A stretch of DNA of 64,000 bases from Sacculina carcini (taxonomy: Eukaryota > Arthropoda > Thecostraca > Sacculinidae). The DNA is taken from positions 2,553,042-2,617,041 of the forward strand of contig OU696597.1 of NCBI GenBank assembly GCA_916048095.2, in the 5' to 3' direction. The notes beneath the pieces are model-generated. The model saw nothing but the letters and a program-made list of their open reading frames with translations. It did no database searches and had not been told where the DNA came from. Position numbers and translations under genes: made by a program. This document shows, piece after piece, positions 10,380-19,760 of the stretch (position 1 is its first letter; every line of letters starts with the position of its first letter).

Positions 10380-11590
10380 GATAACACACACACACGCACA
10401 CACACACACATACAAGTAGGACCCCAACACTATCCCAACAATATCCCTAACACTACCATTATAAATTTCACCTAATTCGACCAATAACACCAAATTCGTC
10501 CAAATATTTTGTGTCGGAAATATTTTGCGCTGCAAATGATGCATGGTACAGTTTGTGCTCTAATACAGTATATAGTTATATACATGTTTTGAATTTGAAG
10601 AAAAAAGGTACATTTTATTTTTCCAACTACGAAGAGCTCGATGAATTCATTTATACGGAACTTGTGTGGTTCAGTACCTCCAACATGTTCTCTTGTTGGT
10701 GCGGTCGGGTTACACAAACCATCAAGCCGTTCTGCATAAAACATGTAATAACCCGCAGTGAGAGGAAACGAGGTATTTATTTAATGAATAACAATGAAAA
10801 CAACCAATGAGTAATAAAACAATCGTTCACGACACTTGCAAACACAACATAACCACCAACACACACACAATCAACATGAGCATACACAACTAGTCAAACA
10901 CACTAACGTTGACCAATTACCGCTCGAATTTGAAAGCACACACACGCACACACATGTACGTTGAGCTTTATCATCATAGATGTGTTGTGAGAAGGGTTGT
11001 GTTACAAGGGTCCTTGGTAATTAGACCGCCCGATGATGCAAGGTTTCATCTGTCAGCGTGTGCGGCTATATTTGCAGCAGTGTGGAGTGAGGACTGGACG
11101 TGGAACTGTGAGCTTTGCGGGGAAGTTGTGAGAGTGATTGTGTTTGCGTGTGTGAGGTGTGAGAGTAATGGTGAGTGGTGTTAATAGTGTCAATTGCGAG
11201 GGTTTATGCGTGCAAGTGCTTCTATCGTTTTCCATTTCCTTATTTGTATTTACTTCAGAATGCAAATAAGGACGACGTATCTCATTTTTCTTGTGTTGGC
11301 TGAAATCACAATAATAATAATAAGAAGACCGAGGTGAAAAACAAGATGGAGAAAGGAGGACTGATTTCAGTCGACTATACAGCGGTGACATAGCGAGGAG
11401 AAACAGCACTCCACAGCGGTGAAAAAATATTATGCTCTTGTTGGTGCGGTTGGGTTACACATACCATCGTATTGATATTGGTATTGATTTCCCCTCTGTT
11501 CTGAAAGCACACACACACGCACATACACACACACACACACATACACAAGTATGACCCCAATACTATCCCAACAATATCCCTAACACTATC
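10380..11590. repeat. Direct-repeat module pair inside block copy 1
   Basis: A CA tract followed by CCCAACACTATCCCAACAAT and ATCCCTAACACTA occurs at about 10,385-10,465 and again, slightly diverged, at about 11,502-11,590. A second pair, CTTGTTGGTGCGGTTGGGTT-like, sits at about 10,692 and 11,437. Such paired modules could be remnants of long terminal repeats, but no gag or pol lies between them. The same arrangement recurs at 17.65-18.87 kb in copy 2. Confidence 0.55.
10725..10845. repeat. Dispersed module ending CAATCGTTCACGACA
   Basis: The stretch from AAGCCGTTCTGCATAAAACA to AACAATCGTTCACGACAC is also found at about 17,990-18,110 and, twice in each unit (long and short form), in the macrosatellite after 43.19 kb. 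In the minus direction it begins TGTCGTGAACG, so it could be one end of an LTR. Confidence 0.6.
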
Positions 11591-11594
11591 ATTA

Positions 11595-11848
11595 TTATTT
11601 AAACGCCTGCCGCCTGGCAGGACCACATGCGGCTGTTATCGCTACCATCCTGCGCCAGGAACACCGCTTCCAAATCTTCATCGGCGAGTCCCCACGGCCA
11701 GGCTGGATCCTGCCGACCGAGACAGTCGGCACACGTACACCTCTCAGCATTTCTATCGCGCCCGGTAGCGCGACCACACCCACCTCCATCTGACTGTCAG
11801 CCTCCTCGATGTTGTTACATTTTGCAGCCCATGGTGCCAAAGGCATGA
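11595..11848 (-). pseudogene. Unrecognised coding fragment, block copy 1, 3' part
   Basis: Continues, after a stop, the same frame as the segment at 11,856-12,485. An IEEADSQMEVGVVALPG stretch is shared with copy 2 (18,869-19,120). A 4-bp deletion near 11,696 relative to copy 2 shifts the frame, so the two C-terminal ends differ. Confidence 0.35.
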
Positions 11849-11855
11849 ATCCTGG

Positions 11856-12485
11856 TTATCCTTTCCCTCTCTCGGCTATGCCCCATGGTACCCCGGAAGG
11901 TTGCACGAAGCTTTTGTCTGTTTGGGCAGTATACAGGGACGCCTTCAAGGCCCGACCCCTGTTATCTGCTTTGTAGTCTCGCACGGTGTTATGTGCAAAG
12001 ATCCGCAGCTCGGGCGCGGCTGCTAGGATGAGACTAGAGTCCTTGCCAGGTCGTATATTCATATACATCGAGCTAAGCTCGACAGGAGAATCGTCTAATT
12101 TCGAAATGAATCGAGTTTTTGTCTCGCTCTCCACAGATCTGTCATGGTGGAAGAGATTATTGATATTGACTCCGAGCCAGACAGGTAGCTCGTTGACGTG
12201 ACAGAAAGGAGTCTCCCGGGGCGTAATCACGCCACCCGGGTCGGGTCCCCCGTCCACGTCGATCCGCACATACGGGGTCCCCGCCAATCCGTAAAAGTCC
12301 GAGGTCACATGCTCGTTTTGCTTGCAGTTCACCCCTTTCACGGCAGCGTTGGCCTCGGTACAAGAGCCGGTCTCGCCGGGTGCATTAAAGTAATCCAGCC
12401 CCTTCCCACAAGATGGTTTCGGCCTCGTCCATATACTCGCCTTGCCGGGCCGTATCCATATACGGCACCAGCGTCCCGTTGCCAT
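11856..12485 (-). pseudogene. Unrecognised GC-rich coding region, middle part (copy 1)
   Basis: A 209-codon open frame. I do not recognise the family. From about residue 32 (YFNAPGETGSC) the protein looks like real coding sequence: mixed composition, cysteines, and stretches such as YVRIDVDGGPDPGG and WLGVNINNLFHHDRSV. The first 31 residues look like an out-of-frame lead-in, since the preceding part of the protein (see 12,542-13,219) reads in another frame. It is GC-richer than the AT-rich DNA around it. A virus-derived or transposon-encoded protein is possible, but I have no motif to support either. Confidence 0.4.
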
Positions 12486-13130
12486 GGGTGGCGTGCTGCT
12501 CTTGGCGCAGCATTATTGTGCGCAGCTGCACAGGCTTGTAGTCACCCGTTGTCGCCGGTGCTGGCATCAAGACAGGGGCTCTCAAATCGGGTCATTTCTT
12601 CAGTGGCGTCAAGACAACTGGCAAGCCCGGCCATGAAGCAACAGATGCACCCTGACCTGCCAGAAAGGATGTCGTGTACGTCGTCCTTGAGTCCCTCCGG
12701 AATGGAGGGGACGGTTTTTACGACGCGCTCGACAGCCTTAGTGAACAGATCGAGGGGTGGCACAGATGTGCTGATGACGGTGGCAGATGAGGTTGTTACC
12801 TTCTTCCCTTCGCGACACACTAGCCTCTCAGTGAGTACGGTGTCCGCTAGTGTGTGCGAGGTAGGCATGTTGCTGCTCAGGGCGATCCACCGGGGGTCGT
12901 CCTTTATGATCGGATCATCGACCTGCAGACGTTTGTCAGTTCTCAGAAGCTTCACGACGAGCGACGCGAAAGCCGGTACCGTCCTCGGTGAGTCCAGGAA
13001 CGCAAAGATCCTGTCGGCTGAGTGCCGTATGGCCCCGGCCACCCGGCGCGACGGTAGCGCATGCTGCGTTGGGCTTGATTCCTCTGCCTCGCGCTTCGCT
13101 GGAGCTGTCTCTTTGGCACCGGACAACAGT
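12385..13130 (-). pseudogene. Unrecognised GC-rich coding region, 5' part (copy 1)
   Basis: An open frame runs from 13,219 to 12,542, but codons before about 13,130 come from the TTGCAATGCA repeat and are unlikely to be coding. The believable part includes IRHSADRIFAFLDSPRTVP, VDDPIIKDDPRWIALSSNMP and GRSGCICCFMAG. Compared with copy 2, a tryptophan codon has become a stop at about 12,540 and an 11-bp insertion follows near 12,510. The frame then continues to LWEGAG near 12,395, where it meets the middle part in another frame. Copy 1 is therefore more damaged than copy 2. Function unknown. Confidence 0.4.
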
Positions 13131-13144
13131 ATAGCCCCAATGTA

Positions 13145-13232
13145 ATGCAATTTGCAAAAATATTGCAATGCATTGCAATGCATTGCAATGCATTTGCAAT
13201 GTTTTCTGAAACATTGCAAATGTTTTGTGCAA
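13145..13232. repeat. Palindromic TTGCAATGCA minisatellite with hairpin
   Basis: Three overlapping ATTGCAATGCATTGCAAT palindromes are followed by GCAATGTTTTCTGAAACATTGC-type dyad symmetry (9-bp arms, 4-nt loop). Copy 2 of the block (20,405-20,480) has fewer repeat steps, so the tract changes length. Confidence 0.75.
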
Positions 13233-13284
13233 CATTTTTCGAAAGCTTTTGGCAGAAATTGTGTTACACATTCATTTTTATTTC

Positions 13285-13434
13285 ATTTTGATGTAGTTAT
13301 TTGTGTTCAAATACCTCTCATCGGGAGAAGCACCTAACGGCCAGTGAAATTATCATCGACGTGACGACAATGCCGCCGACGAAGCCGACGAAGCTGATCC
13401 ACATTGTGTTATTGTCCACTTCGTTCTGCGGAAA
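13285..13434 (-). pseudogene. Membrane-segment coding fragment A
   Basis: Minus strand: immediately after a microsatellite ending TTTCCGCAG, an open stretch encodes NEVDNNTMWISFVGFVGG and IVVTSMIISLAV, a clear single transmembrane helix, then RCFSR and a stop. In the next frame the sequence goes on ERYLNTNNYIK. The same tail motif follows other hydrophobic segments at 20.95 and 21.5 kb. It may be an exon of a membrane protein or an envelope-like fragment of a retroelement; I do not recognise the family. The frame break before ERYLNTNNYIK argues that it is decayed. Confidence 0.4.
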
Positions 13435-13517
13435 CACACACATACACACATGATACATACACACATACACATACACACACATACATGCATAATACACACA
13501 CATACATGTACATACAT
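13430..13517. repeat. CATA/CA microsatellite with splice-acceptor-like edge
   Basis: Mixture of ACACACAT and ACATACAT steps. On the minus strand it is a pyrimidine/TG-rich run that ends TGTGTTTCCGCAG, matching a 3' splice site. Related tracts with the same edge are at 21,640-21,733 and 36,278-36,340. Confidence 0.75.
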
Positions 13518-13618
13518 GCCGTAGTTCTCAACGTCCTCGAGCAATCTGTGCCAATAAGCAAGCCTATTGTCTCATCGTACACCATGAGTTGTTTAGCTAT
13601 CGGCTGCAGGTGTGACCA
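13517..13618 (-). pseudogene. BEL/Pao pol scrap (protease-RT junction)
   Basis: Minus strand reads WSHLQPIAKQLMVYDETI and then LLIGTDCSRTLRTTA with a short deletion of the residues between (compare 24.1 kb, which reads YDETFPIGLLIGTDCSR). This is the conserved patch just after the protease in BEL/Pao pol. It ends at the CATA microsatellite. Confidence 0.65.
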
Positions 13619-13639
13619 TCGATTGGCTCCTGCTGTTAC

Positions 13640-13753
13640 TGTTATTCATGCTACCCTGCCGTCCGCCCACCGCCCCCTTTCTTTCTCGCCGCCCCCCAGA
13701 TCTTTCTACCGCGCCCAGGGGGGCGTTACCGCCCACTTTGGGAACCACTGAGC
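13640..13753 (-). mobile_element. hAT-like element end
   Basis: On the minus strand this end begins CTCAGTGGTTCCCAAAGTGG and runs into CGGTAACGCCCCCC, the typical start of hAT/Charlie-type elements. The same end recurs in each tandem unit (about 21,880-21,975, 24,450-24,542, 27,010-27,104 and 31,805-31,899). The opposite end was not found. Confidence 0.55.
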
Positions 13754-13932
13754 TAGACGAACAGTTAGACCAGATGGCAGAACAGATGGAACAGGTGACG
13801 AAAGAGATGACAAATCTATCTGGCATCACATGTTATTCATATTACGACCATTCACAAATGATTTATCATGAAGGATATAAGCTAGAAAGACAGATATACT
13901 CAGTTCGATCAGATATCACTATATTTACATAA
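13740..13932 (+). CDS. Short unrecognised open frame of the composite repeat
   Basis: An open stretch reads TELDEQLDQMAEQMEQVTKE and then YSYYDHSQMIYHEGYKLERQ before a stop at 13,932. It has a heptad-like, coiled-coil-prone start with Q, E and M. The same frame exists at 21,960-22,142, 24,527-24,721, 27,089-27,271 and 31,884-32,078, with or without an AEQM duplication. I know no family for it. Conservation may only reflect recent copying of the DNA. Confidence 0.3.
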
Positions 13933-15309
13933 TTGAACTATTTATTATGTTATTTTTTCATTTATTCATCCATTTCACCGTCATATGACATTATAATTTG
14001 TGAGGTGAATGTTGACGCCCGTCGGCTTCCTCTTGCGATGGCACGGTTAACCCCGTGTTTCTGTCTCGGTGTGGATGTGCGAACTTATCTGTTCTGATCG
14101 GCCATTATTCTATTGTTTTTAGGCGTCACTCAGGATCCTAGAGGCGAGATGAATATCGGTATCAACTATCCGTGACGTACGTGAATATTCAGAAAACTAA
14201 AGTATTTCACTGTTACTGAGTATCAATATATATCCTACCTGTAATCGTTTGGTTATATCAACTACTTATAGTGAACTGTAGAAAATATAAACTAAACTGT
14301 AGAAAAAACTATTTCAACAAATAACAAGGAATTATATAGCACTCACACAATGCAAACTCAAAGATAATTTACGCAGAACGCTTATACAAGGGCGCAATAA
14401 ACCAACCTGATTTTTTATAGATTTGGCCTATGCAAACACAAAAACGAAAACGATTCTGATCAATCGTATATCACGTCTCGAATGAAAATCTGTCAAAATG
14501 TTTGTGTAATTCGCGTTGGTCATAGTCACCATGGCAACGTCGAAAGCCCGCGAACATTTTCCATTTGAACTTCTACATGGGACCCACCGTTTTGCGCTAA
14601 ACCGCTAAGTGAACGTAAGCTAAATAGGCTCCGCCCACCGGATTAGCCCAGGCGCGCCGAGAGTGATGAGGGTCCGCTCAGTGCGCCAAGAAATTTGTGA
14701 GCCGTCATTGCAGACAATGAGTGCAACGCTTCAATTTCTCTACGCGTTGCTTAGAAGTTAGTGAATTTCAAGGCGTAAAGTAGCCTAGATTGTTCTTGTC
14801 GTTTTGAGATGGTCGTTCGAGCCTTTTTCTAAACATGAATTATAAGGCTCTTTGGCGTGTTTTAGACAGTCTGGAAAATAGAAATATATGTTTATTTATT
14901 TAATTGAAGTGTTAATAAAACCTTAGACATTCATTGCTTCACTTCGAATTAGAAATTTGCTGGCTTAGCTCGATTTTATGTACTGGGATTCCGATGTTCG
15001 ACAAAGAACAACTTTTCAAAGATGATTAAGGCTCTTCTAGTGTGCAATTTTCAATATTTTTGAATTCGTATATTCAATATATTTATATTTAATTCGATTT
15101 TTGTCTCGCCGACAAAACAATAAGAATTATTATACCTAAGTAACATTTATTATTGCAATATTACTTTTTGAAAGTTATATTTAGGGGTGCCGTATGGTCC
15201 CAGAGGCCGGTGCACCCCATAAACACAAATATCGAATCGAAAGTTATATTTATCAAAGCTAATCAGCGCACTGTTCTAGTGTTATTTTTGACAAATGCCT
15301 TTTCGTTGC
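13933..15309. other. AT-rich tail of the composite repeat
   Basis: No gene motif. A TCTATTGTTTTTAG|GCG acceptor-like sequence lies near 14,110-14,125, which is also the point where gypsy-bearing units rejoin the repeat. The rest is AT-rich non-coding sequence shared with 34.5-35.65 kb. Confidence 0.5.
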
Positions 15310-15410
15310 TAGGTTAGGCTAGGCTGGTTAGGTTAGGTTAGGCTGGTTAGGTTAGGTTAGGCTGGTTAGTTTAGGTTAGGTTAGGTTGGGTTGGTTAGGT
15401 TAGGTTAGTT
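15310..15410. repeat. Interstitial telomere-like TTAGG tract 1
   Basis: Imperfect GGTTA/TTAGG pentamers with GGCTGG and GGGTTGG interruptions. Perfect TTAGG is the arthropod telomere repeat; here the tract is internal and degenerate. A related but longer tract is at 35,656-35,787. Confidence 0.8.
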
Positions 15411-15710
15411 ACACTTCGCAGTGGACGCAGCGCGCCTGTTAGCTCCGCCTCCACTTTGTTTAGCGCAAATAGGGTAGTGCCCTTCTACATACGTACACGC
15501 ACATATGTACATGTTTCTTAACACATAACGTTTCTAACCTAACCTAATTACAATTACAATATTGGTAAACTACACATATATGCCAAAAAAAGGTTTCTGG
15601 AACACGCACATACACGACAATGTACTTAATTAAACACACTATTTTGTTACGCACTCTGCACGCCACACACAAACACACACATGTACGTTGAGCTTGAATA
15701 TTATAGATAG

Positions 15711-15744
<34 letters not shown>

Positions 15745-15850
15745 TTTCTCACACTATTAGTGGTGGAGTTCTGCTGCCCTGCTACCACAGTCAGCAGCAG
15801 CAGCTGCTGTGTCCTCAGAGCCATACCTGCGTTTAATAGCAATAATGTTA
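15411..15850. other. Spacer with a GT microsatellite
   Basis: A perfect GT run occupies about 15,712-15,742. CTAACCTAACCTAATTAC lies near 15,534. No coding evidence. Confidence 0.6.
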
Positions 15851-15854
15851 ATAC

Positions 15855-17270
15855 TACTGCAATAATGTTAATGTTAGTACTTCTGCAATAATGTTGTTAA
15901 TCTTCTGCAATGATGTCATTCCCAAAGAGGTGTATCTGGGGTAATTTTGTTTTCCTCCTTGTGCTTGTTCCTTGCCATTATGAATCATAATGGGTTTGGG
16001 AACAACTCTCCTAGTCTCAACCAGTGACTCACTCCCAGAGTCCGCTGTTTCTGTCGAACTGACATGTCTTGTTCGATGGATTGTACGAGTGAATTTTCTA
16101 GAATGTCTTTTCTTTCTGGTTGTTTGTCCCTGTTGGCCACATTTGGGTAGAACAACGTGTTCTTGAGATGTTACTTCGTTTTGCATTGCAACCTTATCAT
16201 TCAAGTTTCCTATAATGGAGTCATCATTGAGGATGTCAAACCGGTTTGCTAGTACTGCTGAAAAAGTGTGTGGCGTGGACTTGGATGGTGTCGGCAGCAA
16301 TGGTCGGATAACTTCACGTTGCTTGTTTGAGTCTGCCGAAGTCTGTGTGTTCATGTTTGATAGAGGCTTGCGTTTGACTGAGTGGAAGTACTCTCTGATG
16401 TCCTTATTTATTTCGGGTAGTGGTCTACGAGCTGCAAGTCCTTCATTGTATAGCTCACAATGGTCACACCTGCAACCGATAGCTAAACAACTCATGGTGT
16501 GCGTGTTGGTTTATCTTACAACTGACAGCTATATGTCGGTGGGACTAACCGCATTGAAAACAGTAGCTGTTTTCTTGACACTTTTCTGGTGTTGCGTCAG
16601 CGTCATTCATTTCATGTTGTTGTATGTTCCTATGCGTGCCGCTACAACGGGAACATCTTACTTTGTTTGAACACGAGTATTCGCTGTGTCCTAATTCCAA
16701 ACAGTTTGTACACCTCAATATGGGAGGGTGATACGTGTGAACGGGAAGCTGATATAGTCGAAATATACTTTTGTGGGCAGTGGACCTCTTACAGATAGTT
16801 TGATGCACGCGCATTTACTGTTTTGTCCTGGTCGGTTGGGTTCCCATCCAATTTGCACAAGTACTGACCCATTATTCAGCCTGATGTCTCTCTTGACGTC
16901 CTGGATATCTGTCTCACATTTCCTCAAGGGACCAAATCTACCGTGATTGATATCAGTTTCGTAGGCGTACGAGCGCCTTGCTGTTAAGGTCCATTTGACT
17001 ATGCGTGGGGTAGTGACCACAAATTGTTCTCCATTGATGATGGGGGCACATTTTGGATCTTGTAGAGCGGTGTGTTTCACCTGTACGAGCGCGGATACTT
17101 TCCCGACTCGAAATAGGAAGACGTAGCTCTTTGTTGTACACTCCGAGTGGCGAGCCCCTGAGAGCAGATGTAGCTTGAGTAGGAAGACTCGATATGTCTC
17201 CTTCTTGAGTGTCAGTACGTGTAATGATCAGCGTGAAGTCATCTTGATCGGTGTCACCAGCAGATGACAC
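15855..17270 (-). pseudogene. Non-LTR retrotransposon ORF1 (gag-like)
   Basis: A gag-like nucleic-acid-binding protein of a jockey/I-type element in pieces. From a start at 17,270 it reads MSSAGDTDQDDFTLIITRTD; a long central region follows in another frame (17,080-16,715; PIINGEQFVVTTPRIVKWTL). Then zinc knuckles: CTNCLELGHSEYSC, a CCHC box, and CSRCSGTH. A stop follows FQCG at 16,545, after which the C-terminal region runs from about 16,495 to 15,854 with the usual FSAVLANRFDILNDD linker and a basic tail. At least two frameshifts and a stop show decay. The 5' region continues to about 17,555. About 40 bases near 16,450-16,500 are nearly identical to BEL/Pao pol sequence elsewhere in the window. 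Confidence 0.75.
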
Positions 17271-17560
17271 TGCCTCTCTTGGAGACAGCTGTCATATTGG
17301 ATGAACCACGTTGTGAAATCACTGCCTGAAACACTAAGCACTTGTGAAACACTAAGCACTTTGAAAACCACTGAATGCTGTAACAACGGAACACAAGTTG
17401 GCGTGACCAATGTCAAACAAAGAATGGGTCAGGGTGCATGTGTATGTGTGCGTCCTGGCTGCTAGCGGGCTGGAGATTTGCGTGTGTTTGTATGTCTGTA
17501 TGTGAGAAGTTAGCTGGTACCTGGCATCTGGAGAAGATCCCTCGAGCGGTTGTACTGTAT
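17271..17560 (-). other. 5' leader module of the non-LTR element
   Basis: Lies upstream of the ORF1 start. The part at about 17,450-17,552 (GGGCTGGAGATTTGCGTG, then AGCTGGTACCTGGCATCTGG) recurs upstream of the ORF1 at 41.24 kb (41,400-41,500) and at 43,068-43,145. In the first two places it sits just before an ORF1 start on the same strand, so I take it as the element's 5' UTR. The hAT-like end CAGTGGTTTTCAAAGTG is at about 17,356-17,372 (minus), next to a tandem GAAACACTAAGCACTT. Confidence 0.5.
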
Positions 17561-18868
17561 GCACCCTAATACTGTATGCACCCATTGCTATATCTCTACT
17601 GTCCCTATACGAAATTCGTGAATTTTGTGAAAATAAGATACCCAGATAAGATAACACACACACACGCACACACACACATACAAGTAGGACCCCAACACTA
17701 TCCCAACAATATCCCTAACACTACCATTTTATATTTCACCTAATTCGACCAATAACACCAAATTCGTCCAAATATTTTGTGTCGGAAATATTTTGCGCTG
17801 CAAATGATGCATGGTACAGTTTGTGCTCTAATACAGTATATAGTTATATACATGTTTTGAATTTGAAGAAAAAAGGTACATTTTATTTTTCCAACTACGA
17901 AGAGCTCGATGAATTCATTTATACGGAACTTGTGTGGTTCAGTACCTCCAACATGTTCTCTTGTTGGTGCGGTTGGGTTACACAAACCATCAAGCCGTTC
18001 TGCATAAAACATGTAATAACCCGCAGTGAGAGGAAACGAGGTATTTATTTAATGAATAACAATGAAAACAACCAATGAGTAATAAAACAATCGTTCACGA
18101 CACTTGCAAACACAACATAACCACCAACACACACACAATCAACATGAGCATACACAACTAGTCAAACACACTAACGTTGACCAATTACCGCTCGAATGTG
18201 AAAGCACACACACGCACACACATGTACGTTGAGCTTTATTATCATAGATGTGTTGTGAGAAGGGTTGTGTTACAAGGGTCCTTGGTAATTAGACCGCCCG
18301 ATGATGCAAGGTTTCATCTGTCAGCGTGTGCGGCTATATTTGCAGCAGTGTAGAGTGAGGACTGGACGTGGAACTGTGAGCTTTGCGGGGAAGTTGTGAG
18401 AGTGATTGTGTTTGCGTGTGTGAGGTGTGAGAGTAATGGTGAGTGGTGTTAATAGTGTCAATTGCGAGGGTTTATGCGTGCAAGTGCTTCTATCGTTTTC
18501 CATCTCCTTATTTGTATTTACTTCAGAATGCAAATAAGGACGACGTTTCTCATTTTTCTTGTGTTGGTTGAAATCACAATAATAATAATAAGAAGACCGA
18601 GGTGAAAAACAAGATGGAGAAAGGAGGACTGATTTCAGTCGACTATACAGCGGTGACATAGCGAGGAGAAACAGCACTCCACAGCGGTGAAAAAATATTA
18701 TGTTCTTGTTGGTGCGGTTGGGTTACACATACCATCGTATTGATATTGGTATTGATGTCCCCTCTGTTCTGAAAGCACACACACACACACGCACATACAC
18801 ACACACACACATACACAAGTATGACCCCAATACTATCCCAACAATATCCCTAACACTATCATTATTAT

Positions 18869-19120
18869 TTAAACGCCTGCCGCCTGGCAGGACCACATGC
18901 GGTTGTTATCGCTACCATCCTGCGCCAGGAACACCGCTTCCAAATCTTCATCGGCGAGTCCCCACGTACGGCCAGGCTGGATCCTGCCGACCGAGACAGT
19001 CGGCACACGTACACCTCTCAGCATTTCTATCGCGCCCGGTAGCGCGACCACACCCACCTCCATCTGACTGTCAGCCTCCTCGATGTTGTTAAACTTTGCA
19101 GCCCATGGTGCCAAAGGCAT
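18869..19120 (-). pseudogene. Unrecognised coding region, 3' part (copy 2)
   Basis: An 83-codon open frame that continues the frame of 19,130-19,759 after a single stop (around GKG-stop-PGFMPLAPW). Ends DNNRMWSCQAAGV. Both block copies carry the same stop, so it predates the duplication or is a genuine end followed by another product. Confidence 0.35.
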
Positions 19121-19129
19121 GAATCCTGG

Positions 19130-19760
19130 TTATCCTTTCCCTCTCTCGGCTATGCCCCATGGTACCCCGGAAGGTTGCACGAAGCCTTTGTCTGTTTGGG
19201 CAGTATACAGGGACGCCTTCAAGGCCCGACCCCGGTAATCTGCTTTGTAGTCTCGCACGGTGTTATGTGCAAAGATCCGCAGCTCGGGCGCGGCTGCTAG
19301 GATGAGACTAGAGTCCTTGCCAGGTCTTATATTCATATACATCGAGCTAAGCTCGACAGGAGAATCGTCTAATTTCGAAATGAATCGAGTTGTTGTCTCG
19401 CTCTCCACAGATCTGTCATGGTGGAAGAGATGATTGATATTGACTCCGAGCCAGACAGGTAGCTCGTTGACGTGACAGAAAGGAGTCTCCCGGGGCGTAA
19501 TCACGCCACCCGGGTCGGGTCCCCCGTCCACGTCGATCCGCACATACGGGGTCCCCGCCAATCCGTAAAAGTCCGAGGTCACATGCTCGTTTTGCTTGCA
19601 GTTCACCCCTTTCACGGCAGCTTTGGCCTCGGTACAAGAGCCGGTCTCGCCGGGTGCATTAAAGTAATCCAGCCCCTTCCCACAAGATGGTTTCGGCCTC
19701 GTCCATATACTCGCCTTGGCGGGCCGTATCCATATACGGCACCAGCGCCCCGTTGCCATG
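19130..19760 (-). pseudogene. Unrecognised GC-rich coding region, middle part (copy 2)
   Basis: A 209-codon frame nearly identical to 11,856-12,485. Believable protein sequence starts near YFNAPGETGSCTEA. It contains HVTSDFYGLAGTPYVRIDVD, PFCHVNELPVWLGV and LRIFAHNTVRDYKA. No known domain is recognised. It meets the 5' part (19,659-20,462) in a different frame near 19,690, exactly as in copy 1, so the frameshift is old or functional. Confidence 0.4.

Larger units (their letters stand above)
10295..13280. repeat. 3-kb duplicated block, copy 1
   Basis: This block is almost the same, base by base, as 17,565-20,523. Both begin at CCTAATACTGTATGCACCC and end at ACACATTCATTTTTA, and unrelated sequence lies outside. 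Visible differences are few: a 4-bp and an 11-bp indel in the coding part, a few substitutions and different copy numbers in the TTGCAATGCA repeat. The block contains AT-rich modules at 10.3-11.6 kb and an unrecognised coding region on the minus strand at 11.6-13.1 kb. I found no terminal inverted repeats or target duplication, so whether it is a transposon or a segmental duplication is open. Confidence 0.85.
13517..15580. repeat. Composite repeat, solitary 2.06-kb copy
   Basis: Related to the four tandem units at 21,735-35,956. It begins at TGCCGTAGTTCTCAACG with a BEL/Pao pol scrap, continues with a hAT-like end and a 60-codon open frame, and closes with an AT-rich tail containing the TTAGG tract. 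Its tail after about 14,833 matches only the last tandem unit (35,220-35,956), while units at 21.7, 24.3 and 26.9 kb carry another tail there. This copy lacks the gypsy insertion found in the last two tandem units and probably keeps the older structure. Confidence 0.8.

Noticed and set aside
11856..13130. Assignment of the unknown coding region to a crustacean large DNA virus
   Set aside because: The impression rests on composition and style only; no diagnostic motif was recognised, so no virus name is given.
12198..13145. 315-codon plus-strand frame
   Set aside because: It is the antisense of the more protein-like minus-strand frames in the duplicated block; the same applies to the 280-codon plus frame at 19,687-20,529.
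13584..13751. Plus-strand frame beginning MSCLAIGCRCDH, seen in many copies
   Set aside because: It is the antisense of BEL/Pao pol (WSHLQPIAKQLM on the minus strand).
14100..14130. Intron acceptor TCTATTGTTTTTAG before a coding exon
   Set aside because: No open, protein-like exon follows and no donor was found.
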